DNA from: DATFCK01 sp045809745
GTDB lineage: Bacteria > Verrucomicrobiota > Verrucomicrobiia > Chthoniobacterales > UBA10450
Assembly (NCBI GenBank): GCA_045809745.1
Contig: JBJMXE010000091.1
Coordinates: forward strand, 3,039-67,038
Length of the DNA: 64,000 bases
Reading direction: 5' to 3'
Part shown: one piece after another, positions 32,657 through 40,650 of the stretch
How positions within the stretch are numbered: position 1 is the first letter of the stretch
How the letters are laid out: each line of letters begins with the position of its first letter
Notes under the pieces: generated by a model
The model's input: only the letters and a program-made list of their open reading frames with translations
The model's database searches: none
What the model was told of the DNA's origin: nothing
Made by a program: the position numbers and the translations under genes

Positions 32657-34168
32657 ATGCGGTGGAAAAATCTATATTTTTGCGGGAACGCTTTGTTAGC
32701 GACCGCAGTTCTATTGGCGGCGGCGATGGTATCAAGCGCGGTCGCAGGGACAATTACTGTGACCAGCACTGCTGACAACGGCGCGGGCAGTTTGCGGGCG
32801 GCGCTCGGTTCCGCGGGCGGTAACGACACCATTGATTTCGCTCTGAACTTGCCGGCAGTGATTACGCTGACCACCGGCGAACTACTCGTCACCAACAACG
32901 TGACGATCTCCGGACCTGGAGCCGCCAATCTGACGATCAGCGGAGGTAACGCGGGGCGGGTGTTTCATGCCGGAACATCGAATACGGTCACCATTTCGAG
33001 CCTAACGATTGCCGATGGGCTGGTGAGCGCAGGCGGCGTCGGCGCGGGGATTTATCTCGAGAACGCGAATTTGACGCTGCTGAACTGCGTCATCCAGAAC
33101 AACCACGCTACTGGTGGAAGCACCGCGCACGGTGCCGGAATTTACGCCATCCAATCTCAGCTCACTCTGACTGGATGCACCATCGGCAGCAATGTTGCTT
33201 CAGGAAACGGCGGAGGTGTTTACAACATTGGTTCCACCGTAACGCTGAATCGCAGCACAATCAGCGGAAACAGTGGACTGAATGGCGGCGGGTTGTTCAG
33301 TGCCGCTGGCACGACCAACCTGATTGGCTGCCTCGTTAGCGCGAACGTTGCGACTCATGGCGGCGGCGTAGCGAACGTAGGCGCGCTCGGCGCAGCTGCG
33401 CTGACAATGAATAACTGTACCTTTAGCAGCAACACCGTGTCTGGCGCGAGCGCTACCGGAAGTCAGGTTTATAATTCGCGTCAACTATCAGCCACTTCGG
33501 CAGCGATCATCAACTCGACAATTTTGAGCAATATGGTTGCGGGCAATTATGCCGGCGGAGCGGTCTACAATGAAAATGGAGCAACTGTTACCGCAGGGAG
33601 CAGCATCATTCAGACAAGCGTGCAGGAACATAGCTTCGTTAACGCCGGCGCGGGAAGCATCACTTCGATGGGTTACAACCTGAGTTTCGATACCGGTAAC
33701 GGTTTTCTGACTGGTCCGGCCGATCAGATCAGTACCGATCCATTGCTCGATGTCGGCACTGGACCTCGTGACAACGGCGGCCCTACGTTCACAATCGCTC
33801 TCCAGGCGAACAGTCCGGCGATTGATAAGGGCAAAGTGTTCGGCAGCGGCACCGATCAGCGGGGCGAACCGCGACCATTCAACGACCCGGGTGTGCCCAA
33901 CGCTGTAAACGGGGACGGGAGTGACATCGGGGCATACGAAGCGGATCTGCGCCTAACAAGTCTGGCCAGAGTGAGCAACAATTTGCAGCTTAACTTTACC
34001 ACTATTGTCGGAAAGAGTTACCAGCTACAGAGCCGGCCAAGCCTGGTGATGGGCGGTTGGAACGGTGTTGGTGGCGCGTTGGCCGGCAATGGCGGGATTG
34101 AAGGTTCAACGGCCACGAACGCGTTCAGTTCGGCAGTGCAGTTCTATCGCATCTTGCAGACGCCGTAG
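32657..34168 (+). CDS. Secreted right-handed beta-helix protein with choice-of-anchor Q domain
   Basis: The product has 503 residues. A signal peptide (LLATAVLLAAAMVSSAVAG) is followed by a CSLREA-like opening (TITVTSTADNGAGSLRAAL) and parallel beta-helix repeats rich in N-x-T/S-ISG and GGG-x-Y/F-N (about 80-330). A choice-of-anchor Q segment follows (DNGGPTFTIALQANSPAID, then DQRGEPRPF and DIGAYE). The final 60 residues (QLNFTTIVGKSYQLQSRPSL to FYRILQTP) are the C-terminal domain shared by secreted Verrucomicrobia proteins. It is probably a cell-surface or secreted adhesin or polysaccharide binder. The ATG at 32657 is preferred over 32588, which lies inside a REP element. Confidence 0.8.
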   Translation: MRWKNLYFCGNALLATAVLLAAAMVSSAVAGTITVTSTADNGAGSLRAALGSAGGNDTIDFALNLPAVITLTTGELLVTNNVTISGPGAANLTISGGNAGRVFHAGTSNTVTISSLTIADGLVSAGGVGAGIYLENANLTLLNCVIQNNHATGGSTAHGAGIYAIQSQLTLTGCTIGSNVASGNGGGVYNIGSTVTLNRSTISGNSGLNGGGLFSAAGTTNLIGCLVSANVATHGGGVANVGALGAAALTMNNCTFSSNTVSGASATGSQVYNSRQLSATSAAIINSTILSNMVAGNYAGGAVYNENGATVTAGSSIIQTSVQEHSFVNAGAGSITSMGYNLSFDTGNGFLTGPADQISTDPLLDVGTGPRDNGGPTFTIALQANSPAIDKGKVFGSGTDQRGEPRPFNDPGVPNAVNGDGSDIGAYEADLRLTSLARVSNNLQLNFTTIVGKSYQLQSRPSLVMGGWNGVGGALAGNGGIEGSTATNAFSSAVQFYRILQTP

Positions 34169-34399
34169 ACAGCAGGCTTCCCGCCGCGCCTGCGCGTGGA
34201 GATCCAGGGAGCGGCGGTCGCCGAAGCGCCGACCCGGTTCGGCGACTGGGAAGTCCCGCTCAGTGATCAAAGAATTCCGGTATTCTGACCGCGCCATCCA
34301 GAGTCTTACGGCCGAATCCGACCAAAGCGGACCGGGTAAACCGTTCGGCTGCAGCAGATTTCGCTAGCGCTGGCATTGTTTTGGCGGAGAATTGTTCTC
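34169..34399. other. Spacer with a 9-bp inverted repeat
   Basis: GTCGCCGAA (34217-34225) and TTCGGCGAC (34238-34246) form a perfect stem with a GC-rich loop, inside a wider imperfect palindrome. It could terminate the beta-helix transcript, though no T-run follows. Nothing else is recognisable. Confidence 0.45.
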
Positions 34400-34930
34400 A
34401 TGACGAAGGCTTGGGCTGTTGGGTTGGCCGTGTTGTCGGGTCTCTGCTCTGGGATGAACGCGCAGCAGAATGACGGGATGAGCGCGCTCGATGGTGCAAA
34501 CCGACCATCATCGGCGCCCGTCGCCGCGCTCGGCTTGTCAGATGGGCATCATTTTCCTTTCCGGAGCGCTTTTGCCTGGATGGAACCGGCTAACGATTTT
34601 CTTCCGAACTGGAAGCCGGATGGATGGGACTCCGCGCCGGATTACAAGGTGGCGACCAAATCGCGTCAGCCCCGACAGCGAACTAACGACTACAAAAATG
34701 TGTCCGAGGGCAAAGACTCGACCGGGGGATCGGTCGAACTGCGGAAGAGTTTATTTGATAACGTCCATGGCGAGGTGGGCTTCCTTTACGGCGCTTCGAG
34801 CGGAGGGCGAGTCAGTCATCAGCTCGAGTCCAGCTACATTTTTGGCAGCGTTGGCGATGAGCATGTGCAGATTAGCGCCGGTGCGTTCTACGAACACTCG
34901 AACACCGATTTTTCCCGGCGCGGCCGCTAG
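34400..34930 (+). CDS. Secreted protein of unknown function
   Basis: The product has 176 residues with a signal peptide (MTKAWAVGLAVLSGLCSGMNAQQ). The mature part has a Gly/Ser/Asp-rich linker, a basic stretch (KSRQPRQRTNDYKN), and a C-terminal part with amphipathic strands (SVELRKSLFDNVHGEVGFLYGAS, HVQISAGAFYEHSN). It could be the edge of an outer-membrane barrel, but it ends SRRGR without the terminal aromatic residue. I recognise no family. I prefer the ATG at 34400 to the TTG at 34376 because it begins the signal peptide. Confidence 0.5.
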   Translation: MTKAWAVGLAVLSGLCSGMNAQQNDGMSALDGANRPSSAPVAALGLSDGHHFPFRSAFAWMEPANDFLPNWKPDGWDSAPDYKVATKSRQPRQRTNDYKNVSEGKDSTGGSVELRKSLFDNVHGEVGFLYGASSGGRVSHQLESSYIFGSVGDEHVQISAGAFYEHSNTDFSRRGR

Positions 34931-34941
34931 ATGGTTCTCCT

Positions 34942-35043
34942 TGTAGCGGCGGTCTCTGACCGTCGCACTAATTCTGCTGAAGGGTTCCTCGCTCGCTCGC
35001 AGATCGAGAGATGTCTCGACGACGCTCAACACGACATCCAAAA
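34942..35043 (+). repeat. GTAG-type REP next to a dispersed-repeat fragment
   Basis: TGTAGCGGCGGTCTCTGACC (34942-34961) is a REP with stem GGCGGTC/GACCGTC. It is followed at 34984-35040 by CCTCGCTCGCTCG, GAGAGATGTCTCGACGACGC and ACACGACATC, a degenerate relative of the elements at 11284 and 11650. Confidence 0.55.
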
Positions 35044-35047
35044 TTAC

Positions 35048-37414
35048 TCAATCGGGCAGTACTCGGAGGCGATATTGCCGCTGACTTACTCCTGAAGCGG
35101 AGGCATCGCTAACAACCAGACTCGTGGAATCCGCAGCGCGGATGTTACCGAACTGCGTCCACGTGCCGGACATCAGATTATCCACGTATTCGGCGACGTA
35201 ACGTTTGAGCGGCACTGATCGAAAGGTCAGCGTGACCGTCGTTCCGTCCGCGGTGATCCTTGCAGGCGCCAGATTGTCGGCTGCGTCTACCGGGCTCGTT
35301 CCGGCAATAAACTCGGCGTAGTTGCTCATTCCGTCGCCATCGCTATCGATATTCGGCGATGCTGCGGTTGTGGATCCGAAGTATTGCTGTTCCCAGTCGT
35401 TAGGCAGGCCGTCGTTGTCGCTGTCGCTGCGAATCACAAACCCGGCGACGTCACTGGTAGCCTTTTCTGGCCTCACATCCGAGCCGTTCAACCTGGAGAC
35501 ACAGTTGGTGAAGGTGACGGCGTTGGCATGCCGCATGTAGTAGCCATAGGCTGGAAGATTTCCCCACAAATTCGCCTCCGGGTACTGATTGCTGTCCCAT
35601 TCCGGCGGATTTGGCGGCACCGTGTTCAGGCCGCCCTTGAATGTAATATTGCAGTTTGTGAAAAACAGATTCTTGATCGGATAGATCGTGCCGTTGTAGA
35701 GCTGACCGCTGATGTTCGATCCGTAGATGTCACTGGTGCTGTTGTCTACACTGCAAAGAATGTCGGTGAAGTGGACGTTGTCGAGGGTGCCTAACTTATC
35801 CATGTCTCCATCGGGATGGCCGGGTTGCTGACCCAGGAACACGAAAAAAGCCGAACCGCAATTGGAGAATTCCAAACGTGAGAAGTTGATGTTGCTGACA
35901 TCCGCGCCATTGCGCGACATTACCACCATGGCCGCAAACCGGGCATTCTTAGCGTAGCAATCCTGGAGCAACGCATTTGTGAAGCCGCCATAGCTGGCGG
36001 TGCCGAACTTGTAGCTGTTCGCGCCCGTGTGCGCGGTGAAACAATCTTTGATCACCAGATCATCCACTCCTCGGCGGATTCCCGTTTTCGGGCAGAATGA
36101 ATCGTCGCCGGTATACACGGTGCAATCCTGAATGACGGCGTGATGACAGTCTACCGGATCGATGCCATCACGAGTTGGAAAAAGGTCCACGTTCAGCAAA
36201 ACGTCTTTGATGAGCACGTTATCGGTTTCCATCGGCACAATCGTCCACATCGCCGAAAGTCTAACGTAGATGTTTTGGATGGTGACGTGATCGGAAAGCA
36301 CTGTCCAAATGGTTATCGGTCGCTCCGCTTCCTTTATATCGGTGTTGTACCACGATTTCCCATCGGTCGAACCATCGAGTCCACTTCCGTCGATTGTTCC
36401 GCCGCCGTCAATTGTGAGGTTGGTGCAGCCTTCGGCGTAAAGGTGAGCGCGACGGCAGTTCAAAAGCTGGTTGTTGGTAGTGGCTGGAGATTGTTTGGGA
36501 AAGTCCGCGCCGTTAAGTGACGCCTTCAAGTTCGCCGTGCTTTCGATGAAAAGAGTCATGTTGCTCTTCAGATTCAACATGCCGGTGAGATAAGTTCGGG
36601 GACCGCTCAGGTAAACACTTCCTCCGGTGCCGGCGCAGGCGTCAATGGCGGACTGAATAGCAGCGGTGTCGTTAGTCGTGCCGTCACCCACCGCATTGTA
36701 TGGAGGAGCATGCACATCCAGCACCGGACCCGGTGGAGCGCCGATGAAGGCGCCCAACTCCCAAATCTTCACGTTGTCCACGTACAAGATGCCGGTGTTC
36801 GTGCCATCCATGTAAAACTTCAGCTGGCCGAGGCTGCCGCCGGTGGGAGCATTGCGGACAGCGGCGTTATTCAGTTTCCGCACACCGTCGATGAACAGGT
36901 CATACGTGTTGGCGGTCGTATTGATCACCACCCGGATCATGTACCAGTCGTTGGGCACGAAAGGTTGAATGGTTGTTTTCGTACCGCCGATGTAGGAGAC
37001 GATATTTCCGTTTTCCAAACCCACCGAAACAACAGCGATCCCGTTCCCATCATAGATATACGGGCACACTTTGAAGCCGTTTGTGGCGCGGGTGAGCACC
37101 TTCGCTTCGAACGCAACTCTTCCGCTCTGACTTGCAAACGTCCGGGAAAGCGTTGATTCGCCTGAAGTAGTAGTCTTCTCGATCCGGACGCTCTTGTCTG
37201 CGGCGAAAGGGTATTCTCTGATCTGCACCGACCCGCTGGTGGCAACGCTAATCCAGTTGTTAGCTGGACCGGCATTGGTCGTCATTCCGTTGAATTTCTC
37301 GTTAACGACATAGATGCCGGTCGCATCCGCAGTTCCCGCGCACAGAAGCAGGCCGATAAGACCGATCGCTCTGTATGAGAACACGGCTAGCCGGGTGAAA
37401 GGCTGATACGGCAT
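35048..37414 (-). CDS. Secreted GH28-like (polygalacturonase-fold) protein
   Basis: The product has 788 residues. After a signal peptide (SYRAIGLIGLLLCAGTADATG) comes a concanavalin-like domain (about 25-210), then a pectate-lyase-like opening (VLDVHAPPYNAVGDGTTNDT) and a beta-helix with GH28 features: RDGIDPVDC in place of NTDGID, and GDDSFCPKTG for the GDD motif. The expected G-H-G segment reads TGANSYKFG, with no histidine, and no clear RIK follows. It therefore has the fold but possibly not standard polygalacturonase chemistry. The end carries a calcium-type DSDNDGLPNDWEQQ segment and a QYRLRVLPD tail. The start at 37414 begins the signal peptide. Confidence 0.75.
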   Translation of the reverse strand: MPYQPFTRLAVFSYRAIGLIGLLLCAGTADATGIYVVNEKFNGMTTNAGPANNWISVATSGSVQIREYPFAADKSVRIEKTTTSGESTLSRTFASQSGRVAFEAKVLTRATNGFKVCPYIYDGNGIAVVSVGLENGNIVSYIGGTKTTIQPFVPNDWYMIRVVINTTANTYDLFIDGVRKLNNAAVRNAPTGGSLGQLKFYMDGTNTGILYVDNVKIWELGAFIGAPPGPVLDVHAPPYNAVGDGTTNDTAAIQSAIDACAGTGGSVYLSGPRTYLTGMLNLKSNMTLFIESTANLKASLNGADFPKQSPATTNNQLLNCRRAHLYAEGCTNLTIDGGGTIDGSGLDGSTDGKSWYNTDIKEAERPITIWTVLSDHVTIQNIYVRLSAMWTIVPMETDNVLIKDVLLNVDLFPTRDGIDPVDCHHAVIQDCTVYTGDDSFCPKTGIRRGVDDLVIKDCFTAHTGANSYKFGTASYGGFTNALLQDCYAKNARFAAMVVMSRNGADVSNINFSRLEFSNCGSAFFVFLGQQPGHPDGDMDKLGTLDNVHFTDILCSVDNSTSDIYGSNISGQLYNGTIYPIKNLFFTNCNITFKGGLNTVPPNPPEWDSNQYPEANLWGNLPAYGYYMRHANAVTFTNCVSRLNGSDVRPEKATSDVAGFVIRSDSDNDGLPNDWEQQYFGSTTAASPNIDSDGDGMSNYAEFIAGTSPVDAADNLAPARITADGTTVTLTFRSVPLKRYVAEYVDNLMSGTWTQFGNIRAADSTSLVVSDASASGVSQRQYRLRVLPD

Positions 37415-37804
37415 CAATCTCTTAGTGCGATACTGAGTTGAAAATCTGCGGCTCACCGCAACAACGCAGCGAGATTCGGGGTCAGGACGAGTGTCAGTAT
37501 TCTGCGCAGCATGAACGCGCCAGATCAAGGCAAAACCGGCCATTTTAGCCGGTACCAGCCTGCAAACGCGGCGCAGGCGCCTTGCACTTCGGGCTCTAGA
37601 GCGGCTCGCTGCCATTATGCAACGAGCGCGCTCAGAGTGTCCGGACTTCCTAGCGTGGGCTTCCAGCCTATGTTTTGCCCCGACCATCGGCAAAGTGCCG
37701 ATGCCACAACTTTAGGATGAACAGAACGCGAACGTTCGCGCGCTGACCATCAGCAGGCTTTGACCGTTCCAGGAAAATCCTGACGGTCCTCCCGGCCGAT
37801 GCGG
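37415..37804. other. Spacer with several small hairpins
   Basis: CATCGGCA (37685-37692) and TGCCGATG (37696-37703) form a perfect hairpin with loop AAG. GGCTTCCAGCC lies near 37661, and other short GC-rich palindromes occur nearby. An upstream in-frame extension of the GH28 gene runs through here but is Arg-rich and not protein-like. I see no gene. Confidence 0.45.
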
Positions 37805-38272
37805 TTAGGCCTTATCGTAAACGCCCGTCGTCTTGTATTTCTTGCCTTTCGGCGTTGTCCCCGAGGTAGTGACGGTCCGCGTCTTTCCGTCAGCAGAAAC
37901 GACCACCTTTCCCGTACCGACAACTTTGCCGCCTTTTTTCACTGTCATGTTCAACGTGCGATCGTTCACTTTGGTATACGCGCGAGTGTCCGTATTTGGG
38001 TCGCCGCTAACGGCGTAGTCCTTGCCATCAAATTTTCCTTTCCACTCGTTGTGAGTTGCCTTTCCGTCCGGACCGGTGCCGTCGACCGTCACCCTGACTT
38101 TCCCCATGACCGTATCCTCATACGTAACGGTGCTGTTCTTTCCCATCCCGGGGGCCAATTTGGATTTCGACTCGTTCAGCTTCCATGTTCCCTCGAGTGG
38201 ATGATCGGTCGCGTACAAGGCCCCGACGGCGAGAAATATCCCCAAGCTAGCTACAATGATTTTGGTTCGCAT
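37805..38272 (-). CDS. Secreted lipocalin-like protein of unknown function
   Basis: The product has 155 residues. The signal peptide is MRTKIIVASLGIFLAVGALYA. The mature part opens HPLEGTWKLNESKSKL, the usual start of small bacterial lipocalin-like domains, then alternates beta strands with Lys/Gly turns (RTLNMTVKKGGKVVGTGKVVVSADGKTRTVTTSG, here a run of consecutive hairpins). Such proteins are common in Acidobacteria and Verrucomicrobia and have no known function; small-molecule binding in the periplasm is a guess. The start at 38272 begins the signal peptide; a longer frame starting at 38395 would run into the divergent amidohydrolase gene. Confidence 0.7.
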   Translation of the reverse strand: MRTKIIVASLGIFLAVGALYATDHPLEGTWKLNESKSKLAPGMGKNSTVTYEDTVMGKVRVTVDGTGPDGKATHNEWKGKFDGKDYAVSGDPNTDTRAYTKVNDRTLNMTVKKGGKVVGTGKVVVSADGKTRTVTTSGTTPKGKKYKTTGVYDKA

Positions 38273-38422
38273 GGCTGCATGGAGCAGAGATTTCGCGGAG
38301 AGGTCAACGTTTTTCTGGTTCGTAAATTGCGCGGATCGAGGAAGTTCCGACGGGTTCTGCAAAAGAAGTGAGCCGAATTTGATTGTCGGGTGCACCGGGC
38401 GCGGATATGCCGTACAGCATCG

Positions 38423-40429
38423 ATGAGTTCGCTATTCCGAATACTAGTATTTGGCAGCCTGATCGGCTTGACGATGCGGGCTACCGCGGCGCAAGAACGG
38501 ACCGACAAAGTGCTGTTACAGGGGAATGCGGCAGGTTCCCAAATCGTCCAGACAGAATCGCTGACATCCGCGCGCGCCGAATATTCGTATAACGATCGCG
38601 GCCGTGGCGATCACATTATCGCCACTTGGAAAGTGGATGCTTCCGGCGTGCCGGTGGAATACGATGGCCACGGCAACGATTACATGAAGGCGGGGGTCGA
38701 AGAACACTTCAGTGTTACCGACGGCAAAGCGGTTTGGAAAAATCGCAGCGAACACGGCGAGCAGCCATTAAATCGCCCGACGTTTTACCTGCCGGCGAAC
38801 GCGCCTCCGGAATTCACGGCCGTTCTCGCTCGGGCCCTGCTGAAAGCGCCTGACCACAAGCTGCCGTTGCTGCCGGCCGGTGAAGCCGCGCTCCAGGAAA
38901 CCCGCAAAACGAAGGGCACAAACGAGACGCAATTGACTTGTTATCGCATCGACGGCCTGGGCTTTCAGCCGGAATTTGTCTGGCTTGCTCCGGGCGGTGA
39001 CATGGCGGCGCTGCTGGACGAATGGCTTGCGGTTGTCGCGCCCGCCGATCAGAACGTGCTCGCCGAGATGCGGTCATTGCAGGATGCGGCCAGGGGCGAT
39101 TGGGCCGCAGACATTGCTCGGAAGACGGTGCGTGTGCCGAAAGGCGACGTCGTGATCACCAATGCGCGATTGTTTGATCCGCGCGACCTAACCGTTACTC
39201 CCGGAGCAACCGTTGTACTCCGGGGGCAGAGGATCATTCGGGTCGGCGCGGGGTCTGATGTCAACCGTGACATTGGTGCCGAGGTGATCGACGCGCGCGG
39301 TGGTTTTCTCATGCCCGGATTGTGGGATAACCACCAACATTTCGGCTCTGTCGACGGCGCCCTCGACTTGGCATGCGGCGTGACGGACGCGCGCGACATG
39401 GCAAACAACACCGACGCTTTTCTGGAACGCGTCGCCCGGTTCGATTCAGGAACGGAGCTGGGCCCACATGTTTTGAAAGCGGGCATTATCGACGGCACCG
39501 GCCAGTTCGCCGGCCCCACCAAAATGCGCGTGGATACGCCGCAACAAGCGACTGACGACGTCGATTGGTACGCGGACCACGGATATGCTCAAATCAAAAT
39601 CTATTCGTCTGTGAAACCGGAGCTGGTGCCGGTTATCGCCGATCGCGCGCATAGTAAAGGACTACGGGTGAGCGGTCATGTGCCGGCATTCATGTCCGCC
39701 CGACAGTTCATCGAAGACGGTGCCGATGAGATCCAGCATCTGAATTTTATCGAGCTGAACTTCCTCTTTCCAGAGGTGAAGGAAACCAGAAATCGTGACC
39801 GCTTCATCAAAGTTGCCGAGCGGGCGCGTGAATTTACTCCCGACAAACCCCAGGTGCGGGAATTCATCGAATTTCTCAAGAAGCATCACACGGTGCTGGA
39901 CCCGACAATGAACGTCTTCGAAGGCCTGTTCTGCGGCGACCCGACCCGCGCCGCACCGGGTACCGCAGCGGCGGCCGACCGATTTCCGCCACAAGTCATG
40001 CGATCATTGTTGAGCGGAGCGCTGGAAATTCCAAAGGGGAAAGAGGACGCCTATCGAGCGGCCTTTCCGGCGATGCTTGAATTGCTGAAAGCGATTCACG
40101 ACGCTGGTATAACGATCATTCCCGGAACGGATTCGCTTGCCGGTTACACTTTTCACCATGAGTTGGAGCTTTATGCACGCTCCGGAATTCCGGCGGCTGA
40201 AGTACTGCGAATGGCGACGCTCACCTCGGCGGAGGTCATGGGTGTAGATAAAGACCGGGGAGTCATCGCTCCCGGTAAGATCGCCAACATGGTCTTAATA
40301 GAAGGGGATCCGATCAAAAACATCTCCGATGTCCGCAGAGTTGTCACCGTGTTCAAAGACGGGAAGATCTGTGATCCGGCGGCGATTGAAAAAGCATTAG
40401 GGATCGCGCCGCGATCGCAGACGCAATAG
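38423..40429 (+). CDS. Exported metal-dependent amidohydrolase
   Basis: The product has 668 residues. A signal peptide (MSSLFRILVFGSLIGLTMRATAAQ) precedes an N-terminal domain of unknown type (about 30-230). The amidohydrolase domain starts near 245 (VVITNARLFDPRDL) with the metal motif H-x-H in MPGLWDNHQHF, a possible bridging Lys in YAQIKIYSS, histidines in VSGHVPA and DEIQHLNF, and the final Asp in IPGTDSLAG. This matches the imidazolonepropionase/prolidase-type exported amidohydrolases. The substrate (peptide, lactam or other amide) is unknown. The ATG at 38423 is chosen for the signal peptide; one at 38390 is also in frame. Confidence 0.85.
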   Translation: MSSLFRILVFGSLIGLTMRATAAQERTDKVLLQGNAAGSQIVQTESLTSARAEYSYNDRGRGDHIIATWKVDASGVPVEYDGHGNDYMKAGVEEHFSVTDGKAVWKNRSEHGEQPLNRPTFYLPANAPPEFTAVLARALLKAPDHKLPLLPAGEAALQETRKTKGTNETQLTCYRIDGLGFQPEFVWLAPGGDMAALLDEWLAVVAPADQNVLAEMRSLQDAARGDWAADIARKTVRVPKGDVVITNARLFDPRDLTVTPGATVVLRGQRIIRVGAGSDVNRDIGAEVIDARGGFLMPGLWDNHQHFGSVDGALDLACGVTDARDMANNTDAFLERVARFDSGTELGPHVLKAGIIDGTGQFAGPTKMRVDTPQQATDDVDWYADHGYAQIKIYSSVKPELVPVIADRAHSKGLRVSGHVPAFMSARQFIEDGADEIQHLNFIELNFLFPEVKETRNRDRFIKVAERAREFTPDKPQVREFIEFLKKHHTVLDPTMNVFEGLFCGDPTRAAPGTAAAADRFPPQVMRSLLSGALEIPKGKEDAYRAAFPAMLELLKAIHDAGITIIPGTDSLAGYTFHHELELYARSGIPAAEVLRMATLTSAEVMGVDKDRGVIAPGKIANMVLIEGDPIKNISDVRRVVTVFKDGKICDPAAIEKALGIAPRSQTQ

Positions 40430-40650
40430 TGCGCGGTGGCCGCGCCGGCAGGCAGACGCAGGGCGGAGCTCCTGCGACGCCGTGCTTTATCAATGACGCT
40501 GGTCGGCGGTCATGCAGGAGCTCGCCCACGCGCGGAGAAGTTGTAGAGGTGCTCGCTGCGGCGAGGACCTGTTTTTCTAGAGAGGCGGTTGACACAACCG
40601 CCTCTACCACGGTCGGTCGATCCGACGTTCCTGCGATTGGCCTAACAGCC
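40430..40650. repeat. REP-like palindromes between convergent genes
   Basis: GGGCGGAGCTCCTGC near 40460 faces GCAGGAGCTCGCCC near 40514 as a near-perfect inverted pair. AGAGGCGGTT (40581-40590) and AACCGCCTCT (40596-40605) form a perfect 10-bp stem with loop GACAC, followed by ACC. GTAGAGGTGCTCG at 40544 is another GTAG start. These may also end the two converging transcripts. Confidence 0.6.

Noticed and set aside
38390..40429. Prophage or mobile island in the 38-44 kb region
   Set aside because: Genes are ordinary secreted or metabolic enzymes with no integrase, transposase, tRNA or atypical codon use that I could see.
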